Source of the DNA: Sutcliffiella horikoshii DSM 8719
GTDB lineage: Bacteria; Bacillota; Bacilli; Bacillales; Bacillaceae_I
NCBI GenBank assembly: GCA_001648575.1
Contig: LQXN01000057.1
Coordinates: forward strand, 1 to 64,000
Length of the DNA: 64,000 nt
Direction of reading: 5' to 3'
The notes below the pieces were generated by a model, which ran no database searches, was not told the origin of the DNA, and saw nothing but the letters and a program-made list of their open reading frames with translations. Each line of letters starts with the position of its first letter. Position 1 is the first letter of the stretch. A program made the position numbers and the translations under genes. Shown piece by piece: positions 31,691-39,752 of this stretch.

Positions 31691-34365
31691 TATGTCAGCT
31701 TAATTGTGATATATCCTTTAGACGGAATGACAATCTCCCCATCCAACTCTTGCTGTACCTCTTCATACAGGTTGACAAGCTCCTGCTTTTTGAACTGTTC
31801 GGTACGAAGTGCAACATTCTGAATGTTACCGGTAGGATTGAACAAACGCACTACCACGCCGTCACCCTCATATGCCTGCTTACATGTACTGACAAACACT
31901 TCCTCATTGGTAATAGAAAACAGCGAAGCAGTTGCAGGAATCGTCGCAAGGGGCTGCGGCAGCTCAAAACGTTCCAATCGTTCTTCAAAAGTATTGAGGG
32001 ACTGCTTCTGGTAGGTAGCATAGTGCCCAATGTAATGGTCGGTAAGGCTGAACAGCTTTTCTGCTTGGACGCTCCCATCTGCAAAGGAAATGGCATATTC
32101 AAATGTCATGTTCTTTTTCAATTGTGCATCCGGTGTATAGACAACTTTATTATTGATTCCCGAAGCTCTTCCGGGCCTCCATGCGAGATTGTCTTTACCC
32201 AGCAGCCCGACACTACGGAATAGCGTAAGGGCAAGCTCGTTGGAATCTGCGAGAACCTCGTATTCCTTGATTCCTTTTGTGATTGTGGCAAAGGTTTGGT
32301 TGCCGTCTGTCACAGCTGCAAAATTCTCCAGCGGGTACATCGGGACAGGCGCTTCGGCAAACTTATCTTCACGCCAGTTTGCAAGGTAAGGATTCACCAC
32401 AGGGCGTTCAATGATACTGAAAGCCTGATCTACATAGGAGTGTTCAACCCCTGTAAGACTAGTGTTGAGCAGGACACGGATTCGATGGTCCTCACATGTG
32501 TTATCGATTTCATGCTGGACGCGTACCAATTCCTCATCCTTGTGTAATTCTAGAGATGTAATAATCTCCATGGTCGATGTTGCACGTTTGTTTTCTCTTT
32601 CCTCAAGGTCAGCAGGAAGATTCAAGGTTGCTTTCACCTTCAGTCTTTCAATCAGTGCTGCCTTTTCCACAGAAACAAGCTCCAACTGTTCCACATAAAT
32701 AGGATTATCCCCATCAAGTGGTGAGAAATCATACGAATCCCCTGCATCCCCCACATTCTCAAAACGCAGCAAGTCACTGATCGTTCCGCCACTCACCTTA
32801 TTTTCCAACGATAATGTTCCATTATTAAAACTTACCGCATAAAACTCGTTCGAGATGTTGGTGCTATTGGAGGTTGACCATAATGGGGTCTGACCCCTTT
32901 TTTCTTTTTCATTTTCCACAATAACAAATGTTGCATATCCCATTGGTGGCACATGGGAGGTTTTAATGGCGATTTCGGTACGGTAGTAGCCTGGGACTTC
33001 GACTTCTTTTTCGCCGTCTGCGGTGACGACGATTTGTTTGCCGCCGCTCAAGTATTCTTGGTCGCGCATCGTGTATTCAAGGGCATCACCATTTGTCGTT
33101 TCCACCGTGAAGCCTTTTTCTTTTGTAAAGATGACGGTTTCCATCAGGCCATTGAATGGCTTTACATTTGTGTTGAACAGAACAAGGATGTTATCTTGTC
33201 CCACCTGATTGCTGATGGCACGTGTCATCTGTTTTTTCAAAATGTTGATCAATCCGTTTGCGATGCGGTCGACCTTTTCAAGGCGAACAATGATATCGCG
33301 ATTGGTGTCATCTGAGTTACATCCGCCAATACTGTCATGTGCATGGACATCAAATAGTTGTTTCCACATCTGGTCGAGCCATGTTTGCGGGTACTTCAAA
33401 CCAAATGATTTTCCAAGTACCGCTAGCGGTTCCAAAACATACAGAATTTTATTTTCCACGTCATAGTTCAGCTTTTTCAGGTCGTAGCGCTGGGAACGGA
33501 TGGTGTTATGGATCCGGGATCTTTGGGAGGCAATGAGCTCACCCTCGATTTCATTTTTGAAACTTTCCCCATCCTTTTCCCATGTTTCCTCCATGAATGT
33601 TTCAAAGTCACTCAGGATATAATCATTTGTGGAATTTATCTCATTCAACTTTTTCACCGTCTCAGGAAAATGGTCGCGGACAAGCACCTGATCTCCTCCT
33701 GCCGGTAGCAGAAGGTTATCTGTATTCCCATTCATTTCACCCAAGGTTTCTAACAATGGCAAAAGGCGTTCCTCTACATAACTTGAGTCTGTATCAAGGA
33801 ATTTCCCTGGACCATAGCCAAAATAAATATTGTTGGCCTTGACGGTCTTGCCGTCTGGTGATTTCCATGTGAAGTTCAGATCCCCATTCAGTTGATCCGT
33901 ATAGATTCCGCGCTGCAGGATGCTATAGTCGATACCGAACCCTTCAAACATGGAGGGCAGGTACATATTCTGTCCAAAAATATCAGGAAGATAGCCGATG
34001 TTCATGCTATGTCCCATCTCATTCGCCATACGTGTTCCATATAGCAGATTACGAATGACGGACTCCTTGTTCACCAAAAGGGTGTCTGCCTGGGTATACC
34101 AAGGACCGACGAAGATACGTTTCGCAGCAACGAGCTTTTGAAAACGCTCGCGCTGCTCCGGACGTATTTTTAAATACTCATCAACAATGGACATTTGCGC
34201 ATCAAACACATAACCATGATATTCATTGTCATTTTCCAGCACGTCCATTAAATAATCGATGTTCTCCACCAACAACACATTTGAATCTTCTATTGTAAAA
34301 TACCACTCACGGTCCCAGTGGGAATGTGGTACCACATATACTTTCTTTTGTTTATCCGTACTCAT
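31690..34365 (-). CDS. Alpha-mannosidase GH38, MngB-like
   Basis: This 891-residue cytoplasmic glycosidase has the GH38 signatures VVPHSHWDREWYF (zinc His16 and Asp18), YTQADTLLV (Asp94), GYLPDIFGQN (nucleophile and zinc Asp128) and DVHAHDSIGGCNSDDTN. It is followed by mid and C-terminal beta domains. No signal peptide. The gene directly follows an EIIABC gene (39-base gap), the arrangement of E. coli mngA-mngB, where MngB splits 6-phosphomannosyl-glycerate to mannose-6-phosphate and glycerate. GGAGGAGAT precedes the ATG. An in-frame GGGGTCTGACCCC palindrome (32885-32897) encodes part of a KRGQTPLWS stretch near residue 490 and looks inserted. Confidence 0.87.
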   Translation of the reverse strand: MSTDKQKKVYVVPHSHWDREWYFTIEDSNVLLVENIDYLMDVLENDNEYHGYVFDAQMSIVDEYLKIRPEQRERFQKLVAAKRIFVGPWYTQADTLLVNKESVIRNLLYGTRMANEMGHSMNIGYLPDIFGQNMYLPSMFEGFGIDYSILQRGIYTDQLNGDLNFTWKSPDGKTVKANNIYFGYGPGKFLDTDSSYVEERLLPLLETLGEMNGNTDNLLLPAGGDQVLVRDHFPETVKKLNEINSTNDYILSDFETFMEETWEKDGESFKNEIEGELIASQRSRIHNTIRSQRYDLKKLNYDVENKILYVLEPLAVLGKSFGLKYPQTWLDQMWKQLFDVHAHDSIGGCNSDDTNRDIIVRLEKVDRIANGLINILKKQMTRAISNQVGQDNILVLFNTNVKPFNGLMETVIFTKEKGFTVETTNGDALEYTMRDQEYLSGGKQIVVTADGEKEVEVPGYYRTEIAIKTSHVPPMGYATFVIVENEKEKRGQTPLWSTSNSTNISNEFYAVSFNNGTLSLENKVSGGTISDLLRFENVGDAGDSYDFSPLDGDNPIYVEQLELVSVEKAALIERLKVKATLNLPADLEERENKRATSTMEIITSLELHKDEELVRVQHEIDNTCEDHRIRVLLNTSLTGVEHSYVDQAFSIIERPVVNPYLANWREDKFAEAPVPMYPLENFAAVTDGNQTFATITKGIKEYEVLADSNELALTLFRSVGLLGKDNLAWRPGRASGINNKVVYTPDAQLKKNMTFEYAISFADGSVQAEKLFSLTDHYIGHYATYQKQSLNTFEERLERFELPQPLATIPATASLFSITNEEVFVSTCKQAYEGDGVVVRLFNPTGNIQNVALRTEQFKKQELVNLYEEVQQELDGEIVIPSKGYITIKLT
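32885..32897. repeat. GGGGTCTGACCCC palindrome inside the mannosidase gene
   Basis: A perfect copy of the dispersed palindrome found elsewhere only between genes in this window. It lies in a polar, Lys/Glu/Ser/Asn-rich stretch that reads as a linker between the catalytic and beta domains. Confidence 0.8.
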
Positions 34366-34404
34366 GTTAAATCTCCTCCAACTACTTGGACTTCCCTGCT
34401 CTGT

Positions 34405-36381
34405 TTAGCTTATTGCTTTACGCTCTTTGCGTTTGATAAGGGCAAAACGGATGAAGATGTTGGAGAATGCGATGAAGCCCGCACCAACGATCAACCCGAT
34501 CAGATATGCCCATACATTTTCGACTAACGGCCAGCCCCAAATCGCTGGCAATGGATACCACTGAACCGCTCCTAGGATAACAGCTGTACAAGCACCGATG
34601 ATCGCGCCGATGATATTCAACGGAATCGTCAATAACGGATTGCGCAGCATAAATGGAATGGCACCTTCACTGATTGCGATGAATCCCAATAGCAGGGATG
34701 TGTTACCTGCCACACGAAGGTCTGCTTCAAACACACGGCGGCCTACTACATAACGGTCGATCACCGTTGCCAATCCCAGTCCGATCGGCGGGATGACGAT
34801 GGCCAACACACGTGCCGTCAAAGGGAAAATCTCATCTGCCGCAAGTCCGATCGCAATCGCTCCTGCCGCTTTGTTGATAGGTCCTCCAAGGTCAAATGCG
34901 GTTGCACCTGCAATGATGGAAGAAAGGAATAATGCCCCGGAGCTTTCTGCTGCTGCGATCACATTCGTCAGCCAAAGGTTCAATGCTCCGAAAACAGGAT
35001 CTACAAAATAAAAGTTCAAAAAGAAGACTGATAGTACACTGATTGCCGGAATGATCAACATAGGCTTCATAGCTTGGAAATTCTTGCCGAGCTTGATTTT
35101 CTCATTTGCAATTTTTGATACATAACCTGCTGTTAAACCAAGTACCAATGCTCCCAAGAACCCAGAAGCGACCCCATCTTCCACTCCCCAGAAGGTGAAG
35201 TGCAGTCCTGCTGCAAAAGCACCACCAATGAATCCGGACACCAACCCTGGTCGGTTGGCCAAAGCATACGCCACAAAGGCACCGAATACGGGGTACATAA
35301 ATTTAAATATCATACCGCCGAATTTATCAAGGTGATGCAGGATTACTAATAATGAGTTTGAATGAGTTGCAAATTCAGGTTCGTTTATTGTCTGCACAAG
35401 GCCGAATGGCATGGCCCCAAGCTTTGCGATCCCGATCATCAAACCCGCAGATACGATGACAGGAATCATGTAAGAAATACCAGTTAAAATGGCTGCTGCC
35501 ATCTCAGAAAAGAAACCTTTCTTCTCTTCTTTTGATTCAGACATTTCATCGTTCACATTCACCGTACCGTCCGGCTTTTCCAATACGCGTTCAATCATCT
35601 GTTTCGCTTCACGCAACGGCTGCGCCACCTTTGTGCGGATATATGGCTTTCCGTTGAAGCGCTCCATCCCTTTAGGCGCGATGTCTGTTGCAAAAATAAC
35701 TGCGTCTGCTTCTTTAATCTGTGCTGCCAGATGTTCATCTTCAATTCCATTTGCACCCTGCTTTTCGACCTTTACGTCGATGCCAAGCTCACGCCCTGCC
35801 TTTTCTAGTGCTTCTGCGGACATATAGGTATGTGCGATACCTGCAGCACAAGCAGTGATTGCCAAGACTTTCTTTTTCGGGCCATTGGCAGCAGGTGTTA
35901 CTACCGGCTCCTCCGCCTTATTTACATGATCCAATGCTGCCAAGAAGCTTTCCGCGTCATTGGCTTCATACAGACCTTTCAAATAGGTCGGATCCATCAG
36001 GCGCGTGCTCAATTCGGATAGCAGCTTCAAATGCGTGCTGCCAGCCTCAGCGTCCGGTATTGCCAAAAGGAAGACAAGCTTGACTTCATTTGTCGGATCG
36101 ATGCTTTCCCAATCCGCTACAGGAGTCTTCAGCTTTGCTACTGCAAATGCCGCCTTTTTGACCGCTGTCGACTTTCCGTGAGGGATTGCAAGTCCTGCTT
36201 CCATTCCTGTTGCAGAAAGCTTTTCCCGGTCCATGACCGCTTGAAAAAAAGCTTCCTTTGAATCGATATTTCCATTTTTATATAAAGAATCAACCAGATT
36301 TTCTATTACTTGTTCTTTTGTTGACCAATCTGCGTCAAAAAAGAGCAAGTCTCGATCAGTCATTTTTTTCAATTCCAACAT
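34405..36381 (-). CDS. PTS fructose-family EIIABC, mannosylglycerate-type (MngA-like)
   Basis: This 658-residue sugar phosphotransferase imports and phosphorylates its substrate. Domain order is IIA (about 5-150, active His68 in LAIPHGKS), IIB (about 170-265, active Cys178 in ITACAAGIAHTYMSAEAL) and a membrane IIC domain (about 300-650) with several spans and LGGPINKAAGAIAIGL. The A-B-C order and length resemble E. coli MngA (2-O-alpha-mannosyl-D-glycerate permease). B. subtilis ManP, as I recall, is B-C-A. The downstream GH38 enzyme supports mannosylglycerate or a related mannoside; fructose cannot be ruled out on the permease alone. A cre-like site lies 32-45 bases upstream of the start. 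Confidence 0.85.
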   Translation of the reverse strand: MLELKKMTDRDLLFFDADWSTKEQVIENLVDSLYKNGNIDSKEAFFQAVMDREKLSATGMEAGLAIPHGKSTAVKKAAFAVAKLKTPVADWESIDPTNEVKLVFLLAIPDAEAGSTHLKLLSELSTRLMDPTYLKGLYEANDAESFLAALDHVNKAEEPVVTPAANGPKKKVLAITACAAGIAHTYMSAEALEKAGRELGIDVKVEKQGANGIEDEHLAAQIKEADAVIFATDIAPKGMERFNGKPYIRTKVAQPLREAKQMIERVLEKPDGTVNVNDEMSESKEEKKGFFSEMAAAILTGISYMIPVIVSAGLMIGIAKLGAMPFGLVQTINEPEFATHSNSLLVILHHLDKFGGMIFKFMYPVFGAFVAYALANRPGLVSGFIGGAFAAGLHFTFWGVEDGVASGFLGALVLGLTAGYVSKIANEKIKLGKNFQAMKPMLIIPAISVLSVFFLNFYFVDPVFGALNLWLTNVIAAAESSGALFLSSIIAGATAFDLGGPINKAAGAIAIGLAADEIFPLTARVLAIVIPPIGLGLATVIDRYVVGRRVFEADLRVAGNTSLLLGFIAISEGAIPFMLRNPLLTIPLNIIGAIIGACTAVILGAVQWYPLPAIWGWPLVENVWAYLIGLIVGAGFIAFSNIFIRFALIKRKERKAIS

Positions 36382-36412
36382 GACTATTCACTCCACTCTC
36401 TCTTTCAAAATT

Positions 36413-36426
36413 TGAAAGCGGTTGCT
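36413..36426. promoter_or_regulatory. cre-like catabolite site upstream of the EIIABC gene
   Basis: TGAAAGCGGTTGCT matches the TGAAANCGNTTNCA consensus at all but the last base. It is located for CcpA repression of the PTS-mannosidase transcript. Confidence 0.6.
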
Positions 36427-36470
36427 AAAATCGCTTACATATATGTTTTACCACAGAGTCGCATACTATG

Positions 36471-36511
36471 ATTGTACGGTCGGTGTACAATTGTACGGAT
36501 TGATGTACAAT
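36471..36511. promoter_or_regulatory. Two overlapping palindromic operators for the RpiR regulator
   Basis: ATTGTAC-N7-GTACAAT (36471-36491) and ATTGTAC-N8-GTACAAT (36490-36511) have perfect 7-base arms and share two bases. They lie in the divergent region between the EIIABC gene and the rpiR-type gene, about 40 bases before the latter. Confidence 0.7.
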
Positions 36512-36551
36512 GAGAACGCAGACTTTAAATAATGAGAGGGGGAAATAGGGT

Positions 36552-37307
36552 ATGGGAAGAGTGATAGAGAGGTTTGCAAGCACAGTGCCCAGCTTAAGCC
36601 ATTCGGAAAAACATGTACTCTACTATATCGAAGATCATTTAGAAGAGGCCAAAAACCTTCCATTGACAGAACTTGCACACCTTAACAATGTCAGTACGAC
36701 TACCATTGTGAGAATGTGCCACAAACTTGGACTCGACGGTTTCACAGAATTGAAATACATATTAAAAACCATGGACGAGGATCAAATCCCAAGCGATGAA
36801 AACATTATCAGCCGCCACCACCAAGACATCAACGGCATGCTCAGTCAGCTTCGGATCGAAGATATCAATGATTTGACACAACAGCTGGTCCGTGCGGAAA
36901 AGGTCATCATTGTTGCGGTAGGGCTTTCCAAAATGATGGGGGAATACTTCAGCAAACTGCTCATGCAGGTCAATAAACCGACCTTTTATGTCTATGAATC
37001 CCATATCATTGACCTGCTTTCCAATATGGTCGGCCGCAATGACCTCGTCATCTTTATTTCTTCAAGCGGGGAAACACAGACCATCATTAACATTGCAGAA
37101 AAGCTGAAGTACCATAATACAAATACCGCTGCTATAACAAACACAGTCGACAGTAAGCTGAATAAATTGGTTTCCTGCAGTGTAAGCGCAAATGTCGAAC
37201 GGGTGAAATTTGCCGGCTACGACCTGACCGCACGCTCTACATTGTTAGTGCTGATAGATATTATTTTCGAATCATATTTAATGCAGAAGTTACGGAAGCG
37301 GAAGTAA
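36552..37307 (+). CDS. RpiR-family transcriptional regulator
   Basis: This 251-residue regulator has an N-terminal HTH_6 domain (about 1-77: VPSLSHSEKHVLYYIEDHLEEAKNLPLTELAHLNNVSTTTIVRMCHKLG). The C-terminal SIS sugar-phosphate-binding domain (about 105-235) has KVIIVAVGLSKMMGEYF, DLVIFISSSGETQTII and AAITNT. It is divergent from the PTS-mannosidase operon and faces two palindromic sites in the shared upstream region, so it probably senses a phosphosugar (mannosylglycerate-6-phosphate or mannose-6-phosphate). E. coli uses a GntR-type MngR instead. GAGGGGG precedes the ATG. Confidence 0.88.
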   Translation: MGRVIERFASTVPSLSHSEKHVLYYIEDHLEEAKNLPLTELAHLNNVSTTTIVRMCHKLGLDGFTELKYILKTMDEDQIPSDENIISRHHQDINGMLSQLRIEDINDLTQQLVRAEKVIIVAVGLSKMMGEYFSKLLMQVNKPTFYVYESHIIDLLSNMVGRNDLVIFISSSGETQTIINIAEKLKYHNTNTAAITNTVDSKLNKLVSCSVSANVERVKFAGYDLTARSTLLVLIDIIFESYLMQKLRKRK

Positions 37308-37313
37308 ACCCAT

Positions 37314-37364
37314 AAAAAAATCCGCGATACACAGCTCCGATCAGCCATGTTTCACGGATTTTTC
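37314..37364. terminator. Bidirectional terminator between the rpiR-type gene and manA
   Basis: The stem AAAAATCCG / CGGATTTTT has a partly paired loop and lies between the two convergent genes. Confidence 0.7.
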
Positions 37365-37373
37365 CATTTTCCA

Positions 37374-38330
37374 TTACGGGTGGGAAACGATCAACTGAAG
37401 ATCCCCTTCAATCGTGAACTCCCCAGCCCCAAAAGGAATAATAAAATGATCGCCCTTTTTCAAGGGATGGGTAGCGCCATCAAGCTTCACTTCCCCGGAG
37501 CCTTCAATCACACTCCCTATTAAGAAATGCTTATCCTGTACAGATTCAAACGAACCAATCACATCCCATTTGTACACAGAAAAATACTCCGCATTTACAT
37601 ACGTGGTCACTTTTGTACCATCCTGCTCAAAAAACTCCGGAGTGACATTTACATTCGTGTGGGGAATGGTTGATACATCAATGGACTTTTCAATATGCAA
37701 CTCACGCGCATTCCCCTCCTTATCCTTGCGATCATAATCATACACCCGGTAAGTGGTGTCTGAGCTTTGCTGCGTTTCAAGGATCAACACCCCGGAACAA
37801 AGCGCATGAATGGTACCGCTCGGGACATAAAAGAAATCGCCAGGCTTCACACTTACCCTTGTCAGAAGCTGATTCCATTCTCCTTTTTCGATTCTTGCTA
37901 CAAATTCCTCTTTTGTTTCAGCTGTATGACCGAAGATGATTTCCGCATCCTTTTCACAGTCAATGACATACCAGCATTCTGTTTTACCTAGTTCCCCATT
38001 TTCATGGGCATGGGCATACTCGTCATTCGGATGAACCTGGACAGACAAATCTTGGTTTGCATCAAGTATTTTCGTCAACAACGGGAATTTCTCGCTGTCA
38101 TAGTTGCCAAAAAGATCCCTTTCCTCCACATATAAATCCCCTAAAGCCATTCCTTCAAAAGGTCCATTTTTGATGATACTCTGGCCATTAGGATGTCCGG
38201 AAACCGCCCAGCACTCCCCTGTCAGTTCAGAAGGTATCTCATAGCCAAATTCATCAGCAAGCTTGGTTCCACCCCAAATGCGTTCCTGGAAAATCGGTTC
38301 GAGGAACAGGATGTCTCTTTTGTAATTCAT
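37374..38330 (-). CDS. manA: Mannose-6-phosphate isomerase, class I
   Basis: This 318-residue zinc cupin enzyme interconverts mannose-6-phosphate and fructose-6-phosphate. Family blocks: FLEPIFQERIWGGTKL near the start, LSVQVHPNDEYAHAHENGELGKTECWYV (zinc Gln and His), FFYVPSGTIHALC (zinc His) and YDYDRKD. The start at 38330 is fixed by AGAGGTGAT six bases upstream; longer frames lack a site. It completes the mannosylglycerate route by feeding mannose-6-phosphate into glycolysis. It is transcribed separately from the PTS operon, convergent with the regulator. Confidence 0.93.
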   Translation of the reverse strand: MNYKRDILFLEPIFQERIWGGTKLADEFGYEIPSELTGECWAVSGHPNGQSIIKNGPFEGMALGDLYVEERDLFGNYDSEKFPLLTKILDANQDLSVQVHPNDEYAHAHENGELGKTECWYVIDCEKDAEIIFGHTAETKEEFVARIEKGEWNQLLTRVSVKPGDFFYVPSGTIHALCSGVLILETQQSSDTTYRVYDYDRKDKEGNARELHIEKSIDVSTIPHTNVNVTPEFFEQDGTKVTTYVNAEYFSVYKWDVIGSFESVQDKHFLIGSVIEGSGEVKLDGATHPLKKGDHFIIPFGAGEFTIEGDLQLIVSHP

Positions 38331-38447
38331 ATTAATCACCTCTACATTATTATTGGCTGTTTTTCTATACTTTGTTGCCTTTTCGTATTTTTCAATCAAC
38401 CCGTTATATTTCTTAATGTCCTTTATAGGATGTTTTTGTCCACCAAC

Positions 38448-38456
38448 ATTATAGCA
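38448..38456 (-). promoter_or_regulatory. Extended -10 promoter candidate for manA
   Basis: TGCTATAAT on the minus strand is a TGn extended -10, about 118 bases before the start. The rest of 38331-38684 shows no other gene; a leader with AAAGGAGG serves the next plus-strand gene. Confidence 0.4.
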
Positions 38457-38684
38457 GAAGTTATAGTTTGAACCAGTCTTCGTTTTTATTCAACCAATAA
38501 GGTGTCTCCAACTACCCATTTTTCCCTTCCATAAATCCAGTTCAAGGTGGATTGCCAGTTAACTGTATGGAAGTGCAATTTTTTAAAAAGAAAATTATTC
38601 CAACAAGGCTCCTACCCTCGCCAAATAACCATGACAAGCATATGTTATGAAGTGGATAGTATGTCTAAAGGAGGCATTAATACT

Positions 38685-39209
38685 ATGTCATTGTATTTTG
38701 AATGGAGGAAGAGCTGCGGATGCCGTGTACCTTGTAACTGCGATATTCAACCGAAGAGTGATGAGCCGAGATATTATTTCACTCAGTCGGATGAGATGCT
38801 CGGTATACTGGCTGATAAGCCGACACAGGCCATTGAGCTGGAGGTAACAACCTTTTCCCCTAATGAAATCGTTAAATTGGATGCCATGCTTGAGGCTTTC
38901 ATCCTTACAGAAAATGACCCGTACTATAGTTTCATCGTGGAATTTTCTTTATTGCGGGGAGCAACTCCACTGACAAGTGAAAGCTTTGCCATGATTAATC
39001 AAGTGGGAAAAAGTGAAAGCGAAAAAACCATCATCAATACGACTAAAATAACCTGGACTGATATAGTTCCCCTCCCAGGAACTTATACTTATGTCATAGA
39101 GGTAAATCACATCACCCTTCCTGAACAGCACATCGCGAGTGTTGAGGTACAGGATCGATCGCTAACAGCCATCACCTTCCCGCCCCGTAAAATCCCAATC
39201 ATAGAATAG
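38685..39209 (+). CDS. Hypothetical protein with Cys-rich N-terminus
   Basis: This 174-residue protein has a perfect AAAGGAGG ten bases before the ATG at 38685, which excludes the longer upstream frame. The N-terminus carries four clustered cysteines (KSCGCRVPCNCDI, about residues 9-21). The rest looks beta-rich (FIVEFSLLRGATPL, TYTYVIEVNHITLPEQHIASVEV). No signal peptide. The Cys cluster recalls spore-coat or exosporium proteins, but I recognise no family. It is followed by a repeat-rich non-coding region. Confidence 0.6.
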   Translation: MSLYFEWRKSCGCRVPCNCDIQPKSDEPRYYFTQSDEMLGILADKPTQAIELEVTTFSPNEIVKLDAMLEAFILTENDPYYSFIVEFSLLRGATPLTSESFAMINQVGKSESEKTIINTTKITWTDIVPLPGTYTYVIEVNHITLPEQHIASVEVQDRSLTAITFPPRKIPIIE

Positions 39210-39452
39210 TATTTTTTAAACAAACGTTTGTTGAAAGGGAAATGAAAATTCAGGATTCCCATGGTATTCAGTCGTTGCAAAAAAAAATAACTTTTGAGAA
39301 AGATATATCAGGAACATTTTTAAGGATATGTCGAAATCTCTAGAACAATAGTAGATCTTGTTGTTTTGACTGAGCTGAGATAGTAATTTTTAAACAAACG
39401 TTTGTTAAAGGGAAAATGGGAATATAGGTTTCCCAAGGGATTCAGCTGTTGT
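39206..39452. repeat. Two direct copies of a palindrome-bearing module
   Basis: Copy 1 (about 39206-39274) and copy 2 (about 39381-39452) share TAGTA(T/A)TTTTTAAACAAACG onward, with the perfect palindrome AACAAACGTTTGTT at 39219-39232 and 39393-39406. Each is followed by a GGGAA...TTCCC hairpin and ATTCAG(T/C)(C/T)GTTG. They lie in a 540-base stretch without a gene. Confidence 0.7.
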
Positions 39453-39510
39453 AATTCGGATTAACTTTTATAAAAACTATTTCAATAAAGTAAACCCTCT
39501 CAAATAAATG

Positions 39511-39599
39511 GTGGTCACTGAAAAAAAGAAGCCGTTTGCGGAAACGAAAAGCGGTATGAAACTGATCACTAATCATAATGCACCTTTTTCAGTGGCCTC
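39511..39599. repeat. Short element with terminal inverted repeats
   Basis: GTGGTCACTGAAAAA and TTTTTCAGTGGCC enclose about 65 bases with an inner GCCGTTTGCGGAAACG stretch. It could be a tiny MITE or a stem-loop. No coding content. Confidence 0.45.
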
Positions 39600-39649
39600 A
39601 TATAATTGATGGGGTTTTTTTTGAGCAATTAGAACATTTTTCTAGGTTG

Positions 39650-39676
39650 GTTTACGTTTTTTCTTGTACCGGGTAT
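39650..39676 (+). promoter_or_regulatory. Sigma-B promoter candidate for the stress-type protein
   Basis: GTTTAC (39650-39655), 15 bases, GGGTAT (39671-39676); close to GTTTAA-N12-15-GGGTAT. 76 bases upstream of the ATG, fitting a general-stress gene. Confidence 0.65.
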
Positions 39677-39752
39677 ATAACATGTAAGTAATTTCTTAAA
39701 TTCTTCAAGATAAATAGATAAAAATAAAGCAAATTTTTGAGGAGGAAGTCGC

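Noticed and set aside
36552-37307. manR-type (PRD) regulator for the mannose PTS
   Set aside because: The protein has HTH_6 and SIS domains, with no PRD or EII-like domains.
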